DNA from: Chryseobacterium sp.
Lineage (GTDB): Bacteria > Bacteroidota > Bacteroidia > Flavobacteriales > Weeksellaceae
Length of the DNA: 64,000 nucleotides
Direction of reading: 5' to 3'
Assembly (NCBI RefSeq): GCF_019236175.1
Contig: NZ_JAFAJM010000019.1
Coordinates: forward strand, 186,001-250,000
Shown: positions 54,856 through 63,194 of the stretch, one piece after another
How the letters are laid out: every line of letters begins with the position of its first letter
Numbering within the stretch: position 1 is the stretch's first letter
Notes under the pieces: model-generated
The model's database searches: none
What the model was told of the DNA's origin: nothing
Seen by the model: only the letters and a program-made list of their open reading frames with translations
Translations under genes and position numbers: made by a program

Positions 54856-55317
54856 ATGACCATAAGCATAAAAAATAAAATCAATTGGCTCATCACCATT
54901 ATTATGGGAATGGGTTTATGTATGACTCTGGTTATTATTTTAATTCTTATTCCTGTTGCCGGCATCCAGGCGATACTTCCTTTTGCAGCATTTTTTATTC
55001 TATTTCTTTATATATGGCTGTGGAATACCTTCGGAAAAACCATCCTCACCATTGAACCCGATAGAATCTTAATCCGCTATAAAAATAAATTATTTACCCA
55101 ACCCAGAATCTTTCTTAAAAAGGAAATTCATTCTGTCTCCGCAAAAGATTTTGCAGTGGAAAAATACAAATCTGGAGTCCGTTATAACATCTCATGGAGC
55201 GGTGCTACCTATTCTGTGGTTCTCATTAATAATAATCGGGAAGAAATAAGAATTGTGGATTGGATCACAAAAGACAGGGCGGAAGAAATTGTGGATCAGA
55301 TGAATAAAAAATACTAA
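54856..55317 (+). CDS. Small PH-like membrane protein
   Basis: A 153-residue protein with two membrane helices (INWLITIIMGMGLCMTLVIILILIPV; ILPFAAFFILFLYIWLW). A PH-like beta domain follows (TILTIEPDRILIRYKNKLF, YNISWSGATYSVVLINNNREEIRI). It may be related to the interrupted gene immediately upstream. Function is unknown. Confidence 0.7.
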   Translation: MTISIKNKINWLITIIMGMGLCMTLVIILILIPVAGIQAILPFAAFFILFLYIWLWNTFGKTILTIEPDRILIRYKNKLFTQPRIFLKKEIHSVSAKDFAVEKYKSGVRYNISWSGATYSVVLINNNREEIRIVDWITKDRAEEIVDQMNKKY

Positions 55318-55407
55318 ACTCAAAACGTCACGAAGCAATGTAACGGCTATTTTTTTTCAAAAACATGTAATACCCCGTTGTTTACGCTTGTCTTACTTAA
55401 AAAATAC

Positions 55408-57018
55408 ATGAAGATTCTTTTAACCTGCCTTATCTTTGCCCTGGCAACTCATCCCGTTTTTTCCCAAAAAGCGGAACAAATTGAAAAATTACTCAATACC
55501 TATGAAAAATCCGGACAATTCAGCGGATCTGTTCTTATTGCCCAAAAAGGTAAAATTATTTTTGAGCACAGTTATGGATACAGAAATGTTTTAAAAAAAG
55601 AAAAAAATACCAACAACAGTCTTTACAGAATCTTTTCCACAACAAAAATGTTCACGGCAATAGTTCTTCTGAAACTGGAAGAACAAGGAAAATTATCTTT
55701 AAATGATAAGCTTTCGAAATATTATCCCGGTTTTCCGAAAGGAGACAGTATTTCCATTGCCAACCTTCTTTCCCATACTTCCGGAATTCCCAATGAAACG
55801 GCTTCCGAACAAACAGTCAATGAAGAAACATTTATAAAATATATTTCCACAAAGCCACTCAATTTTTCACCGGGTAAGAAATGGGATTATTCCAATTCCG
55901 GATACTATATTCTTGGATATATCATCAAAAAAGTAAGTGGTTTAAATTATGATGAAGCTATTGAAAACTACATCCTGAAGCCACTGCAAATGAAAAATAC
56001 GGGATTTCATTTCAATAATGTGACCCGTGAAAACAAAACTTTAGGATATGAATTTTTATCTGATCATATTTCCAGCGAAGCATTACGTTTCAAAACCGAT
56101 CATCCGTTTTCTGCAGGAGCCATGTATTCTACGGTTGAAGATCTTTTTACATTTAATGAAGCTCTGAAAAATAATAAGATTCTGAAAAAAGAAACCAGAG
56201 AAAAGGCTTTTACTCCGTACCTCAATGATCATTATGGATTAGGTTTTGAGAGTTCAGAACTGTACGGCAAAAAAAGAGTCGGGCATGATGGTGGCGGCCC
56301 GGGTTACCGAAGCAGATATTATCAGGTATTAGACGATGATATTTGCGTTATTGCATTGTCAAATTCCGCATTATCACATACTGATTCCATTATTCCTCAA
56401 ATTGAAAGTATTCTTTATGACAAACCATATACTATTCCGCAAACGGGAAAAATCAGCCCGCAAAATCAAAAAAAATTATCCGGAACATACTCAGATGGAA
56501 GCACCACTTTCTTTGTAGATGTTATTGATGGACTGTTGATATTCAGAGAAAAAAATTATCCCTGGTGCTCATTATTACCCATTTCTGATACTTTCTATCA
56601 ACTGGCTAACAACTTTACTTTCAAATTCCAGCCTGATAATACGGGAAAAATGAACTCACTTGTTATTCATTTCAGAGACGGCAGTATCAAAACAGGAAAA
56701 AGAATCACAGGAAATTTTTCGTGGGGAATTATAGGAGATGCCACACCTTCCGGTTGGGATGGCAAAGATATTGAGATGACAACAGACCTAAAAAACCCCG
56801 ACATTCATATCCTTAAAAATTATCCATTAAAAAAGGGAGAATTTAAATTCAGATTTGACAATGACTGGGGATATAGCCTTGGTTTAAATAATGATGGTAA
56901 AACCGTTGCCATGGATGCTTATAATTTTCAAATAGAAAAAGAGGGTAATTATGATATCCTATTGGATATGACCAACAAGATGAAACCTAAGTACAGCATC
57001 AAATCATCTGTTCAATGA
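55408..57018 (+). CDS. Serine hydrolase, class C beta-lactamase/PBP-like
   Basis: A 536-residue secreted protein with a signal peptide (ILLTCLIFALATHPVFSQ). The catalytic Ser is in the SxxK motif STTK near residue 77, the Tyr in YSNSGYYILGY, and the third motif in KRVGHDGGGPGYRSR. The C-terminal 180 residues are a beta-sandwich extension. Such enzymes are esterases, peptidases or low-activity beta-lactamases, so resistance cannot be inferred. I use ATG 55408. Confidence 0.88.
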   Translation: MKILLTCLIFALATHPVFSQKAEQIEKLLNTYEKSGQFSGSVLIAQKGKIIFEHSYGYRNVLKKEKNTNNSLYRIFSTTKMFTAIVLLKLEEQGKLSLNDKLSKYYPGFPKGDSISIANLLSHTSGIPNETASEQTVNEETFIKYISTKPLNFSPGKKWDYSNSGYYILGYIIKKVSGLNYDEAIENYILKPLQMKNTGFHFNNVTRENKTLGYEFLSDHISSEALRFKTDHPFSAGAMYSTVEDLFTFNEALKNNKILKKETREKAFTPYLNDHYGLGFESSELYGKKRVGHDGGGPGYRSRYYQVLDDDICVIALSNSALSHTDSIIPQIESILYDKPYTIPQTGKISPQNQKKLSGTYSDGSTTFFVDVIDGLLIFREKNYPWCSLLPISDTFYQLANNFTFKFQPDNTGKMNSLVIHFRDGSIKTGKRITGNFSWGIIGDATPSGWDGKDIEMTTDLKNPDIHILKNYPLKKGEFKFRFDNDWGYSLGLNNDGKTVAMDAYNFQIEKEGNYDILLDMTNKMKPKYSIKSSVQ

Positions 57019-57022
57019 AAAT

Positions 57023-57052
57023 AAAACCGTTCTAAAAATAGAACGGTTTTAT
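57023..57052 (+). terminator. Terminator of the serine hydrolase gene
   Basis: AAAACCGTTCTA-aaaa-TAGAACGGTTTT, a perfect 12-bp stem. Confidence 0.85.
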
Positions 57053-57117
57053 TTTAACAATCATTCCACATTTTCATTAATTTTATATACCTCAAAATCA
57101 ACAAACAAAATAGCAAT

Positions 57118-57501
57118 ATGCCTCACTTCATCATAGACTGTTCGGAAAATATTCTTCAGCAAAAAACAGCGGAGGAAATAATGAATGCAGTATACGAAGC
57201 AGCTGATGATACAGGTCTATTTGCGACCCACGACATCAAGGTAAGGCTTCAGACCTATCAATATTACCGGTTGGGAGAACATAAAAAAAATTTTCTGCAT
57301 GTCTTCGGGTACATTATGGAAGGACGAAGCACCGAGCAAAAAGCCGGGCTATCCAGGCATATCAGCATTCGTCTGACGGAATTGCTCCCTGATATTTCTT
57401 TTTCGTCTGTGAATATCAATGAGTTTGAAGCTGCAACTTACAGCAATAAAGCCTTAATTAATCCTGAAAATATAAATAAAGACCGGCATTTCGGATTATA
57501 A
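57118..57501 (+). CDS. 5-carboxymethyl-2-hydroxymuconate delta-isomerase-like protein
   Basis: A 127-residue tautomerase-fold protein with catalytic Pro2 after the initiator Met (MPHFIIDCSENIL). It also has FATHDIKVRLQTYQYYRLG and FLHVFGYIMEGRSTEQKAGLSRHI. The family isomerises intermediates of aromatic acid breakdown. In isolation, as here, the physiological substrate is uncertain. The DinB-like gene follows 36 bp later. Confidence 0.88.
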   Translation: MPHFIIDCSENILQQKTAEEIMNAVYEAADDTGLFATHDIKVRLQTYQYYRLGEHKKNFLHVFGYIMEGRSTEQKAGLSRHISIRLTELLPDISFSSVNINEFEAATYSNKALINPENINKDRHFGL

Positions 57502-57537
57502 TTTCACCAATATCAAATCAACAAAATACGAATCATT

Positions 57538-58041
57538 ATGAGCTTAAAAACATTAACCACCAAAAGCGTTCAGTACAATAATTGGGTAGTCAATAAATAT
57601 ATCGACTGGTTATCCACAAAGTCTGATGAACAGCTTAATCAGGAAACCATCTCAAGTTTTCCGACCATTTTGAAAACATTACATCATATCTGGCAGACAC
57701 AGGAATACTGGTGGAGCCACATTGCAGAAAACAACGAATTTGATTTTGAAAAAACCGCGACATTTACTACTAAAGAAGATGTTTTCAATGCCATTAAAAA
57801 CAATTCACAGAAACTGGTAGATTATGTGGAAAATTTATCTGAAGAAGACCTGTCAAAAAATGTGAAAATTGAGTCGCAGTGGTTTCAATGTGATTTTTCA
57901 AAGTACGAATATATTCAACATGCCATTCTCCACAGTACCTACCACAGAGGACAAATTGTAACCATGGGACGAAATATCGGAATAACCGATGCTCCGATGA
58001 CGGATTTCAACTTCTGGAATATTTATAAAGACCAGAAATAA
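57538..58041 (+). CDS. DinB-family protein
   Basis: A 167-residue four-helix metal-binding protein. It has TTKSVQYNNWVVNKYIDWL, HHIWQTQEYWWSHIAEN, and the conserved HAILHSTYHRGQIVTMGRNIG with His residues that would bind divalent metal. DinB/YfiT-like proteins include bacillithiol and glutathione transferases; the specific role is unknown. It is close to the tautomerase-like gene and likely in one operon. Confidence 0.9.
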   Translation: MSLKTLTTKSVQYNNWVVNKYIDWLSTKSDEQLNQETISSFPTILKTLHHIWQTQEYWWSHIAENNEFDFEKTATFTTKEDVFNAIKNNSQKLVDYVENLSEEDLSKNVKIESQWFQCDFSKYEYIQHAILHSTYHRGQIVTMGRNIGITDAPMTDFNFWNIYKDQK

Positions 58042-58214
58042 ATATCCTGTCTTATAACTTCATTCAAAACCAATAAATCACCAGGATCTCTTCCGGATAC
58101 AGAAGTCCTGAAAAATATCATTTACATCTACCCATAAGGGATTCCCGTAAGGTAAACTTTTGAATTCATTTTACTTTTGGTTCTCAATATTTTTTGATAA
58201 TTAAATATAAAGCT

Positions 58215-58775
58215 ATGAAAAAGTTATTATTGTCTTTTGCTCTTTTATTCTTCGGAATTTACTATTCGCAAAATGCACCGAAATTTGAAAATGATACCCT
58301 CACTACCTCAGTAGGATTTAAAGTTTATGAAGGACTTGATCTAAAAATAGGAACCGGATCCATGAATGATGGGGATTTCAAGTTTATCAGAACCAACGCT
58401 TCTTCCGTGTTCAATTATTCTTCCACGACAGGCTATCAGGGGCTGGCCAATCAGGCTAATTCTTTTAAAAGAAACAATTCCGGGCTTAGTTTCAAAGTGA
58501 AAAAAATAATGCCGCGCGGAAATAAAAAAAACGGATTTGTTTATTATGCCAAAATCGGCAGCGGACTCATCAATTATGAAGTGGATATTGAAAACGCTAT
58601 AAAATCCGGTGAAATCATTATTCCTGAAGAATTCATACCGAAAGAAAAAATTCAAAGCCAGGCTTCAGAAACTAAATATGACCGATTAAAAAAGATAAAA
58701 GAACTAAAAGATTCCGGAGTTTTATCTGAGGAAGAGTTTCAGAAAGAAAAAGAAAAAATTATGCTTGAAAAATAA
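58215..58775 (+). CDS. Secreted protein with SHOCT domain
   Basis: A 186-residue protein starting at ATG 58215 with a signal peptide (LLLSFALLFFGIYYSQN). The C-terminal SHOCT (short helical) domain is TKYDRLKKIKELKDSGVLSEEEFQKEKEKI. The middle is a small beta domain (FKVYEGLDLKIGTGSMNDGDFKFI). Function is unknown. A terminator follows, then the DnaA-box cluster. Confidence 0.82.
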   Translation: MKKLLLSFALLFFGIYYSQNAPKFENDTLTTSVGFKVYEGLDLKIGTGSMNDGDFKFIRTNASSVFNYSSTTGYQGLANQANSFKRNNSGLSFKVKKIMPRGNKKNGFVYYAKIGSGLINYEVDIENAIKSGEIIIPEEFIPKEKIQSQASETKYDRLKKIKELKDSGVLSEEEFQKEKEKIMLEK

Positions 58776-58784
58776 ATTCAGGAC

Positions 58785-58806
58785 AACGGCTCTCTATGGG
58801 AGTCGT
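58785..58806 (+). terminator. Terminator of the SHOCT gene
   Basis: ACGGCTCT pairs with GGGAGTCGT, including wobble pairs, followed by TTTTT. Confidence 0.6.
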
Positions 58807-58854
58807 TTTTTGTTATTTCTTCTTTCATATACAATTCGGAGGCTGCCTATATTT

Positions 58855-58981
58855 TGTGAATAAATTGTGGATAACTTTTTTATATCCATTTTAACCCATC
58901 CTACAAAAACAATTAAAATCCTAGTATTCATGGCACTTTAATAGCAGGTAAGTTTTACACAATGTGGATAATTTATCCACA
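58855..58981. other. DnaA-box cluster, candidate origin or DnaA-binding site
   Basis: Within 127 bp there are three exact DnaA 9-mers (TTATCCACA): 58866-58874 on the minus strand, and 58963-58971 and 58973-58981 as an inverted pair, TGTGGATAATTTATCCACA. A one-mismatch copy (TGTGAATAA) lies at 58855-58863, and a weaker one near 59008. The region is AT-rich and non-coding, between two plus-strand genes. It could be oriC, a replication-timing site, or a DnaA-controlled promoter. Confidence 0.65.
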
Positions 58982-59158
58982 AACGGGTATTAATAACCTT
59001 TAAAATTGTTGATATTCTGAAAACCTCCTTACTGTTCTTTCTGCCTTTTATGAATGGTACTGCATATATTTTTGTCTGTAAGCCATCATTATATACAAAA
59101 CCGGTCTTACCCATTTATTTTTTGTAAGTTAGCTTCACTGATAACAAAATACGGTTCA

Positions 59159-60403
59159 ATGAACAACACTGACATCCAAAAAGAATGGTTCTCAAAAGGA
59201 GAGCGCTATGCCACAGAAATCAATGAAATGGTTGAATTCGGTGAAAAAAATGGCTGGGAAAACTGGAAAGGGAAAGAGCCTGAAGACAGCAGAGCAAACC
59301 TGGCCGGACAGGTTTTTGAAATGCTTAAAGAGGCCAACCGGAATAATGACATTGAAAATTTCAGAAAAAATTTTCCTCCTGCCTATACTCCGATCATTCC
59401 TTTACTAAATGCCCAATCCCAGAGTATTGAACATCTGCAGTTCATTTCCGATCAAAAAATAGTCTTTCTTACAGGAACGTCTTATGAAAAAAGGCAGGCT
59501 TACCTTCTTGACCACGGGCAGATTACCAGACTTAATGAAAACATCCATGCCATTGGGAAATCAAAAAAGGGAAATATCTTTGCCATAGCCAGAGGACAGC
59601 ATATCTCAGTCTATAAAGACTGGGACGGGGAACTTATCAACCAGTTTGAACTGGATGAAAACCCCGATTTCGGAATTACGGAAATAACTCCGTTTAATGA
59701 CGGCAGTAAAGTACTCATAGTCTCATCAGAAGGAATTTTTCTGATATCCGGAAAGGAGAAAAAATTAATACATCCGGTGAATGAAGACAATGATGATGAA
59801 TGGACTTCCCAAATCGATATGGAAAATGCAGCATTGTCCAATGACAATTCTTATATCGCAGTGGGTGATCAGGGCTATGATCACAGGATACTGGATGCTG
59901 AAGGAAATCCTATCGGAGCCATCGGACCACAATCTTCTTACCCTCATTTCTGTCTGTTTTCAAAAGATGACAGCCAGCTGATTACCAATTCGTGTCATTT
60001 CTATAATGGGATCACAATAGGAATCAATTCAGACCAGTATACAGGAGCGGATATTGAAGCGTATACGGAGAGCGATGATTTCACGCTCATTGATGAAGAG
60101 ATGAGAGTATATGCAGGAGTTGCCGTAAAAGACTATTATATTCTTGGTGATGCTTATGGCTATATTAAAGCGTTTGACAAAAACGGCAATCGTCTCTGGA
60201 GATATTTTCTGGGCTCCACGATATCGGGCATGACGATATCTGACGATGAAGAAACACTTTGGGTAGGTGCTCATTCCGGAATTTTACATCAGCTGAAACT
60301 GGAAAAAGAACAGCGGGATTCCCACACAATCGGCAACGGAAATCTTTATGAAGACTTCAGGCTGCTGATATGGAAGAATGAGCCACAAATCTGGAAATGG
60401 TAA
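59159..60403 (+). CDS. Beta-propeller (WD40/YVTN-like) unknown protein
   Basis: A 414-residue protein starting at ATG 59159; the longer frame upstream is intergenic in character. The N-terminal helical section (IQKEWFSKGERYATEINEMVEFGEKNGWENW) is followed by propeller-type blades (KSKKGNIFAIARGQHISVYKDW; SGMTISDDEETLWVGAHSGILHQLKL). No signal peptide is seen. Similar cytosolic propellers accompany immunity-type genes. Function is unknown. Confidence 0.75.
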   Translation: MNNTDIQKEWFSKGERYATEINEMVEFGEKNGWENWKGKEPEDSRANLAGQVFEMLKEANRNNDIENFRKNFPPAYTPIIPLLNAQSQSIEHLQFISDQKIVFLTGTSYEKRQAYLLDHGQITRLNENIHAIGKSKKGNIFAIARGQHISVYKDWDGELINQFELDENPDFGITEITPFNDGSKVLIVSSEGIFLISGKEKKLIHPVNEDNDDEWTSQIDMENAALSNDNSYIAVGDQGYDHRILDAEGNPIGAIGPQSSYPHFCLFSKDDSQLITNSCHFYNGITIGINSDQYTGADIEAYTESDDFTLIDEEMRVYAGVAVKDYYILGDAYGYIKAFDKNGNRLWRYFLGSTISGMTISDDEETLWVGAHSGILHQLKLEKEQRDSHTIGNGNLYEDFRLLIWKNEPQIWKW

Positions 60404-60502
60404 TTGAAAATACAGAACTTCTTTACGCCACCAGTCGATAAGGCTTTATCATTTTTATAAATTAACTGACCAAAAGAACAATCACTAATATTATTAAAAG
60501 TC

Positions 60503-61282
60503 ATGGAAAAATATGCAGTTTCAGCAGACGGACAAAAAATTCATTATCAGGAATCCGGAAACGGAAAAACGACACTGATCTTCATTCACGGATGGCTGGG
60601 AAACACAGAATGGTGGGCAGATCAACAGGAATATTTCAAAGACCTTTATCACATTGTACAACTCGATTTGGCAGGGCACGGAAAATCAGATACCTCAAGA
60701 AAAGACTGGACAAGTGAGCAATATGCGAATGATATTAAAACGGTAGCTGATGACATACAGTCATCAGAGATGATACTCGTAGGACATTCCATGTCCGGGG
60801 CCTATGTTCTTGAAGCAGCTTTGAAAATCCCAAAGGTAAAAGCTTTAGTCTTAATAGATACCTTAAAAAATTTAAGTGAAACATTTACAGAAGAACAGGC
60901 TGAATTGCTTTTGTTTTCTCATTATCGTCACGATTTCAAAAATGCCGTGAAGAATTTCCTTCCGCAATATCTGTTTAGTGAAAACACTCCTCCTTCAGTA
61001 CAAGAAAGAGTCTCTGATGAATTTCTTCAAAATGAGCCTGAAATGGCAATTAATACGCTTCGCCCTTTATATAAAACAGATTTCCGTACCATTGCAGAAC
61101 AGGTTACGGTTCCTGTAAGAGCAATTAATTCCGATACTACTCCGACTCATCTTGAAAATAACCGCAAATACCTGAAAGATTACGACTATACTTCCATCAC
61201 TGAGACCGGCCATTACCCGATGCTTGAAAAACCTGAAGAATTCAATACCATTTTAGATCAGGTTTTAAAAACATTAATCTAA
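60503..61282 (+). CDS. Alpha/beta hydrolase
   Basis: A 259-residue cytosolic enzyme of the alpha/beta hydrolase fold: FIHGWLGNTEWW (oxyanion region), nucleophile Ser near residue 96 in LVGHSMSGAYVLEAAL, a candidate Asp in AINSDTTPTH, and His in TETGHYPMLEKP. The substrate is unknown. The next gene starts 8 bp downstream, so they are co-transcribed. Confidence 0.92.
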   Translation: MEKYAVSADGQKIHYQESGNGKTTLIFIHGWLGNTEWWADQQEYFKDLYHIVQLDLAGHGKSDTSRKDWTSEQYANDIKTVADDIQSSEMILVGHSMSGAYVLEAALKIPKVKALVLIDTLKNLSETFTEEQAELLLFSHYRHDFKNAVKNFLPQYLFSENTPPSVQERVSDEFLQNEPEMAINTLRPLYKTDFRTIAEQVTVPVRAINSDTTPTHLENNRKYLKDYDYTSITETGHYPMLEKPEEFNTILDQVLKTLI

Positions 61283-61290
61283 AAAAAAAC

Positions 61291-62052
61291 ATGATACGAC
61301 AAACAATAATCAGCCGGCTTTCTGAGCTGACGGAAGGCCGACTTACTGCCGAAGAATGGGCAGGCTGGTTCAGGGATCATACAGATCAATTGGAAAAGAT
61401 ATGTGGCAGGCTGGCTTTTCTTAAAATAAAGCCTAAAGATAGTTTCAGCGGAATCCGAAATTTATACATTGGGCAGCTGGGAGCTTTTGAATGGCTGGAA
61501 TCACAAAAGATAAACGTTCATTTTTCTGATCTTTATCAAAAAAGATGGGAAAAGGAATTTGCTGATTTTTGTAAAGCTGAAAAAGAAAAAGAACAATGGC
61601 TCCGGAAAATCGTTGAAAATAAATTTGAGTATTTAAAAAATGTGTATCCTAAATTTTTTAGACAATTAACAAAATCATATAGTGATTCGGATATAATTGA
61701 AGCAGGTATCAGCTCAAAAGATATTCAACATAAAGAAAAAGAACTTTCCATACAATTACCGGCCGATCTGATCTTATTCTACAAAAATATCTCCAAGCTA
61801 AAACTTGAAGGAATAGAAATAGATTTTTCAGACTTAAGTCATCAAATCGTACAAAAGGTACCTTATCTCATCTTAGGTGAATTTTGGATGTATGGCGATG
61901 GAGATCAGCTCTTATATCATTGGGAAAGTCAGCATGTATATATTTTTGCTCATGATCATCAACCACCTAAAGTCATCGAAATAGCCGATTCAATTACAGA
62001 CCTTGTGGAGAAGAAAATGGTTGCCTATCTGAAAAATTACGAAACAGCATAA
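61291..62052 (+). CDS. SUKH/SMI1-KNR4-like protein
   Basis: A 253-residue protein. The N-terminal half is helical (IISRLSELTEGRLTAEEWAGWFRDHTDQLEKICGRLAFL). The C-terminal half resembles the SUKH fold: KEKELSIQLPADLILFYKNISKLKLEGIEIDF and YLILGEFWMYGDGDQLLYHWE. SUKH proteins are well-known immunity proteins of polymorphic-toxin systems, and the match here is moderate. It follows the hydrolase gene by 8 bp, and no toxin is adjacent. Confidence 0.65.
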   Translation: MIRQTIISRLSELTEGRLTAEEWAGWFRDHTDQLEKICGRLAFLKIKPKDSFSGIRNLYIGQLGAFEWLESQKINVHFSDLYQKRWEKEFADFCKAEKEKEQWLRKIVENKFEYLKNVYPKFFRQLTKSYSDSDIIEAGISSKDIQHKEKELSIQLPADLILFYKNISKLKLEGIEIDFSDLSHQIVQKVPYLILGEFWMYGDGDQLLYHWESQHVYIFAHDHQPPKVIEIADSITDLVEKKMVAYLKNYETA

Positions 62053-62212
62053 TCCTGTACATAAAATAGGTTTTACCAAATATTTATTACCGTATCCGAT
62101 CAATTTTTTTTTCCATGTCAGAAAACTTCCCGAAATTAGCAGCCTGTGCGTTAAATAAAATCAATGAAATAAAAATTTAAATTAAAACATACAGCAAAAC
62201 TTAGTATAAGTT

Positions 62213-62330
62213 TTCTTCGGGGCAGGGTGAAATTCCCTACCGGCGGTTACAGTCCGCGACTCCTTTCATCTGAAGGGACTGATTTGGTGAAATTCCAAAA
62301 CCGACAGTTAAAGTCTGGATGGGAGAAGAA
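62213..62330 (+). promoter_or_regulatory. FMN riboswitch (RFN element) before ribB
   Basis: This is a classic RFN element. The P1 stem is TTCTTC (62213-62218) with GAAGAA (62325-62330). It contains GGGGCAGGGTGAAATTCCC, then TACCGGCGGTTACAGTCCGCG, the variable arm CTCCTTTCATCTGAAGGGA, TGGTGAAATTCCAAAACCGA and GTCTGGATGGGAGAAG. FMN binding would reduce ribB expression. The following 95 bp before the ATG hold the expression platform, which I could not assign as terminator or start-site sequestering. Confidence 0.97.
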
Positions 62331-62426
62331 AATGAGATGATCAGTAAGATTCCTTATGGACTCTTATTGTATTGTATTTCATTTCCATGTACCGAAGACT
62401 ATTTTAGCTTTTAACAGTAAAATAAC

Positions 62427-63074
62427 ATGGAAAAATTATTAGAACAATTCGGAGCTACCTCCAAAGATCGTGTTGAAAAAGCACTTCAAACATTACAACA
62501 GGGAAAAGGGATTCTTTTAGTAGATGATGAAAACCGTGAAAACGAAGGCGATATCATCTTTCCTGCTTCCACCATTACAGAACAGGACATGGCACTTCTG
62601 ATCCGCGAATGCAGCGGTATTGTCTGCTTATGTATCTCTGAAGAAAAAAGCCGCCACCTCAACCTTCGTCCAATGGTGGAAAACAACAATTCCAAAAACC
62701 AGACTGCATTTACCATTACCATTGAGGCAAGAGAAGGTGTAGAATCAGGAGTTTCAGCAAAAGACCGTGTAACCACCATCAGAACAGCAGTTGCAGCCAA
62801 TGCTGTAGCCGAGCATATTGCCAGTCCGGGACATGTTTTTCCTTTAATTGCCAAAAAAGGCGGTGTTTTTGAAAGACGCGGCCATACGGAAGGCAGTGTA
62901 GATCTTGTAAAAATGGCCAATCTGGGTGATGATGCTGTACTTTGTGAGCTCACCAATGAAGACGGCTCTATGGCAAGACTTCCCGAAATCGCTGACTTTG
63001 CCATCAAAAAAGGAATGACAGTCGTTACCATTGAAGATATCTATGCCTACCGCAAAATGATTATCAGCAATTAG
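62427..63074 (+). CDS. ribB: 3,4-dihydroxy-2-butanone-4-phosphate synthase
   Basis: A 215-residue enzyme of riboflavin synthesis, converting ribulose 5-phosphate to the four-carbon unit. Motifs are [51 protein letters not shown], and the late [15 protein letters not shown]. The RibA GTP cyclohydrolase domain, fused in many bacteria, is absent. It is the first gene after the FMN riboswitch and ends at a strong terminator. Confidence 0.96.
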   Translation: MEKLLEQFGATSKDRVEKALQTLQQGKGILLVDDENRENEGDIIFPASTITEQDMALLIRECSGIVCLCISEEKSRHLNLRPMVENNNSKNQTAFTITIEAREGVESGVSAKDRVTTIRTAVAANAVAEHIASPGHVFPLIAKKGGVFERRGHTEGSVDLVKMANLGDDAVLCELTNEDGSMARLPEIADFAIKKGMTVVTIEDIYAYRKMIISN

Positions 63075-63098
63075 ACTTATATTGAATAACGCACAGAG

Positions 63099-63126
63099 CA
63101 ACCGTCCGATCCCTATCGGACGGTTG
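63099..63126 (+). terminator. Terminator of ribB
   Basis: CAACCGTCCGAT-ccct-ATCGGACGGTTG, then TTTAATTT: a 12-bp perfect stem. Confidence 0.9.
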
Positions 63127-63194
63127 TTTAATTTAAATACGGAAGCAAAAAAGAACATGAAACTCATCAGGAAATCAATTAAAAATGTCTTCAT

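Noticed and set aside
53613..57052. Terminators of the groEL type (ACCGTTCTA...TAGA(A/G)CGGTTTT) as markers of the cassette array
   Set aside because: The same hairpin design follows the TM2 and serine hydrolase genes, which carry no groEL codons. The terminator alone is a common design in this genome, so only groEL codons or the specific trailer count as array joints.
59054..59158. N-terminal extension of the propeller protein
   Set aside because: The extension has no protein-like composition and lies in the intergenic zone after the DnaA boxes; the ATG at 59159 begins the plausible protein.
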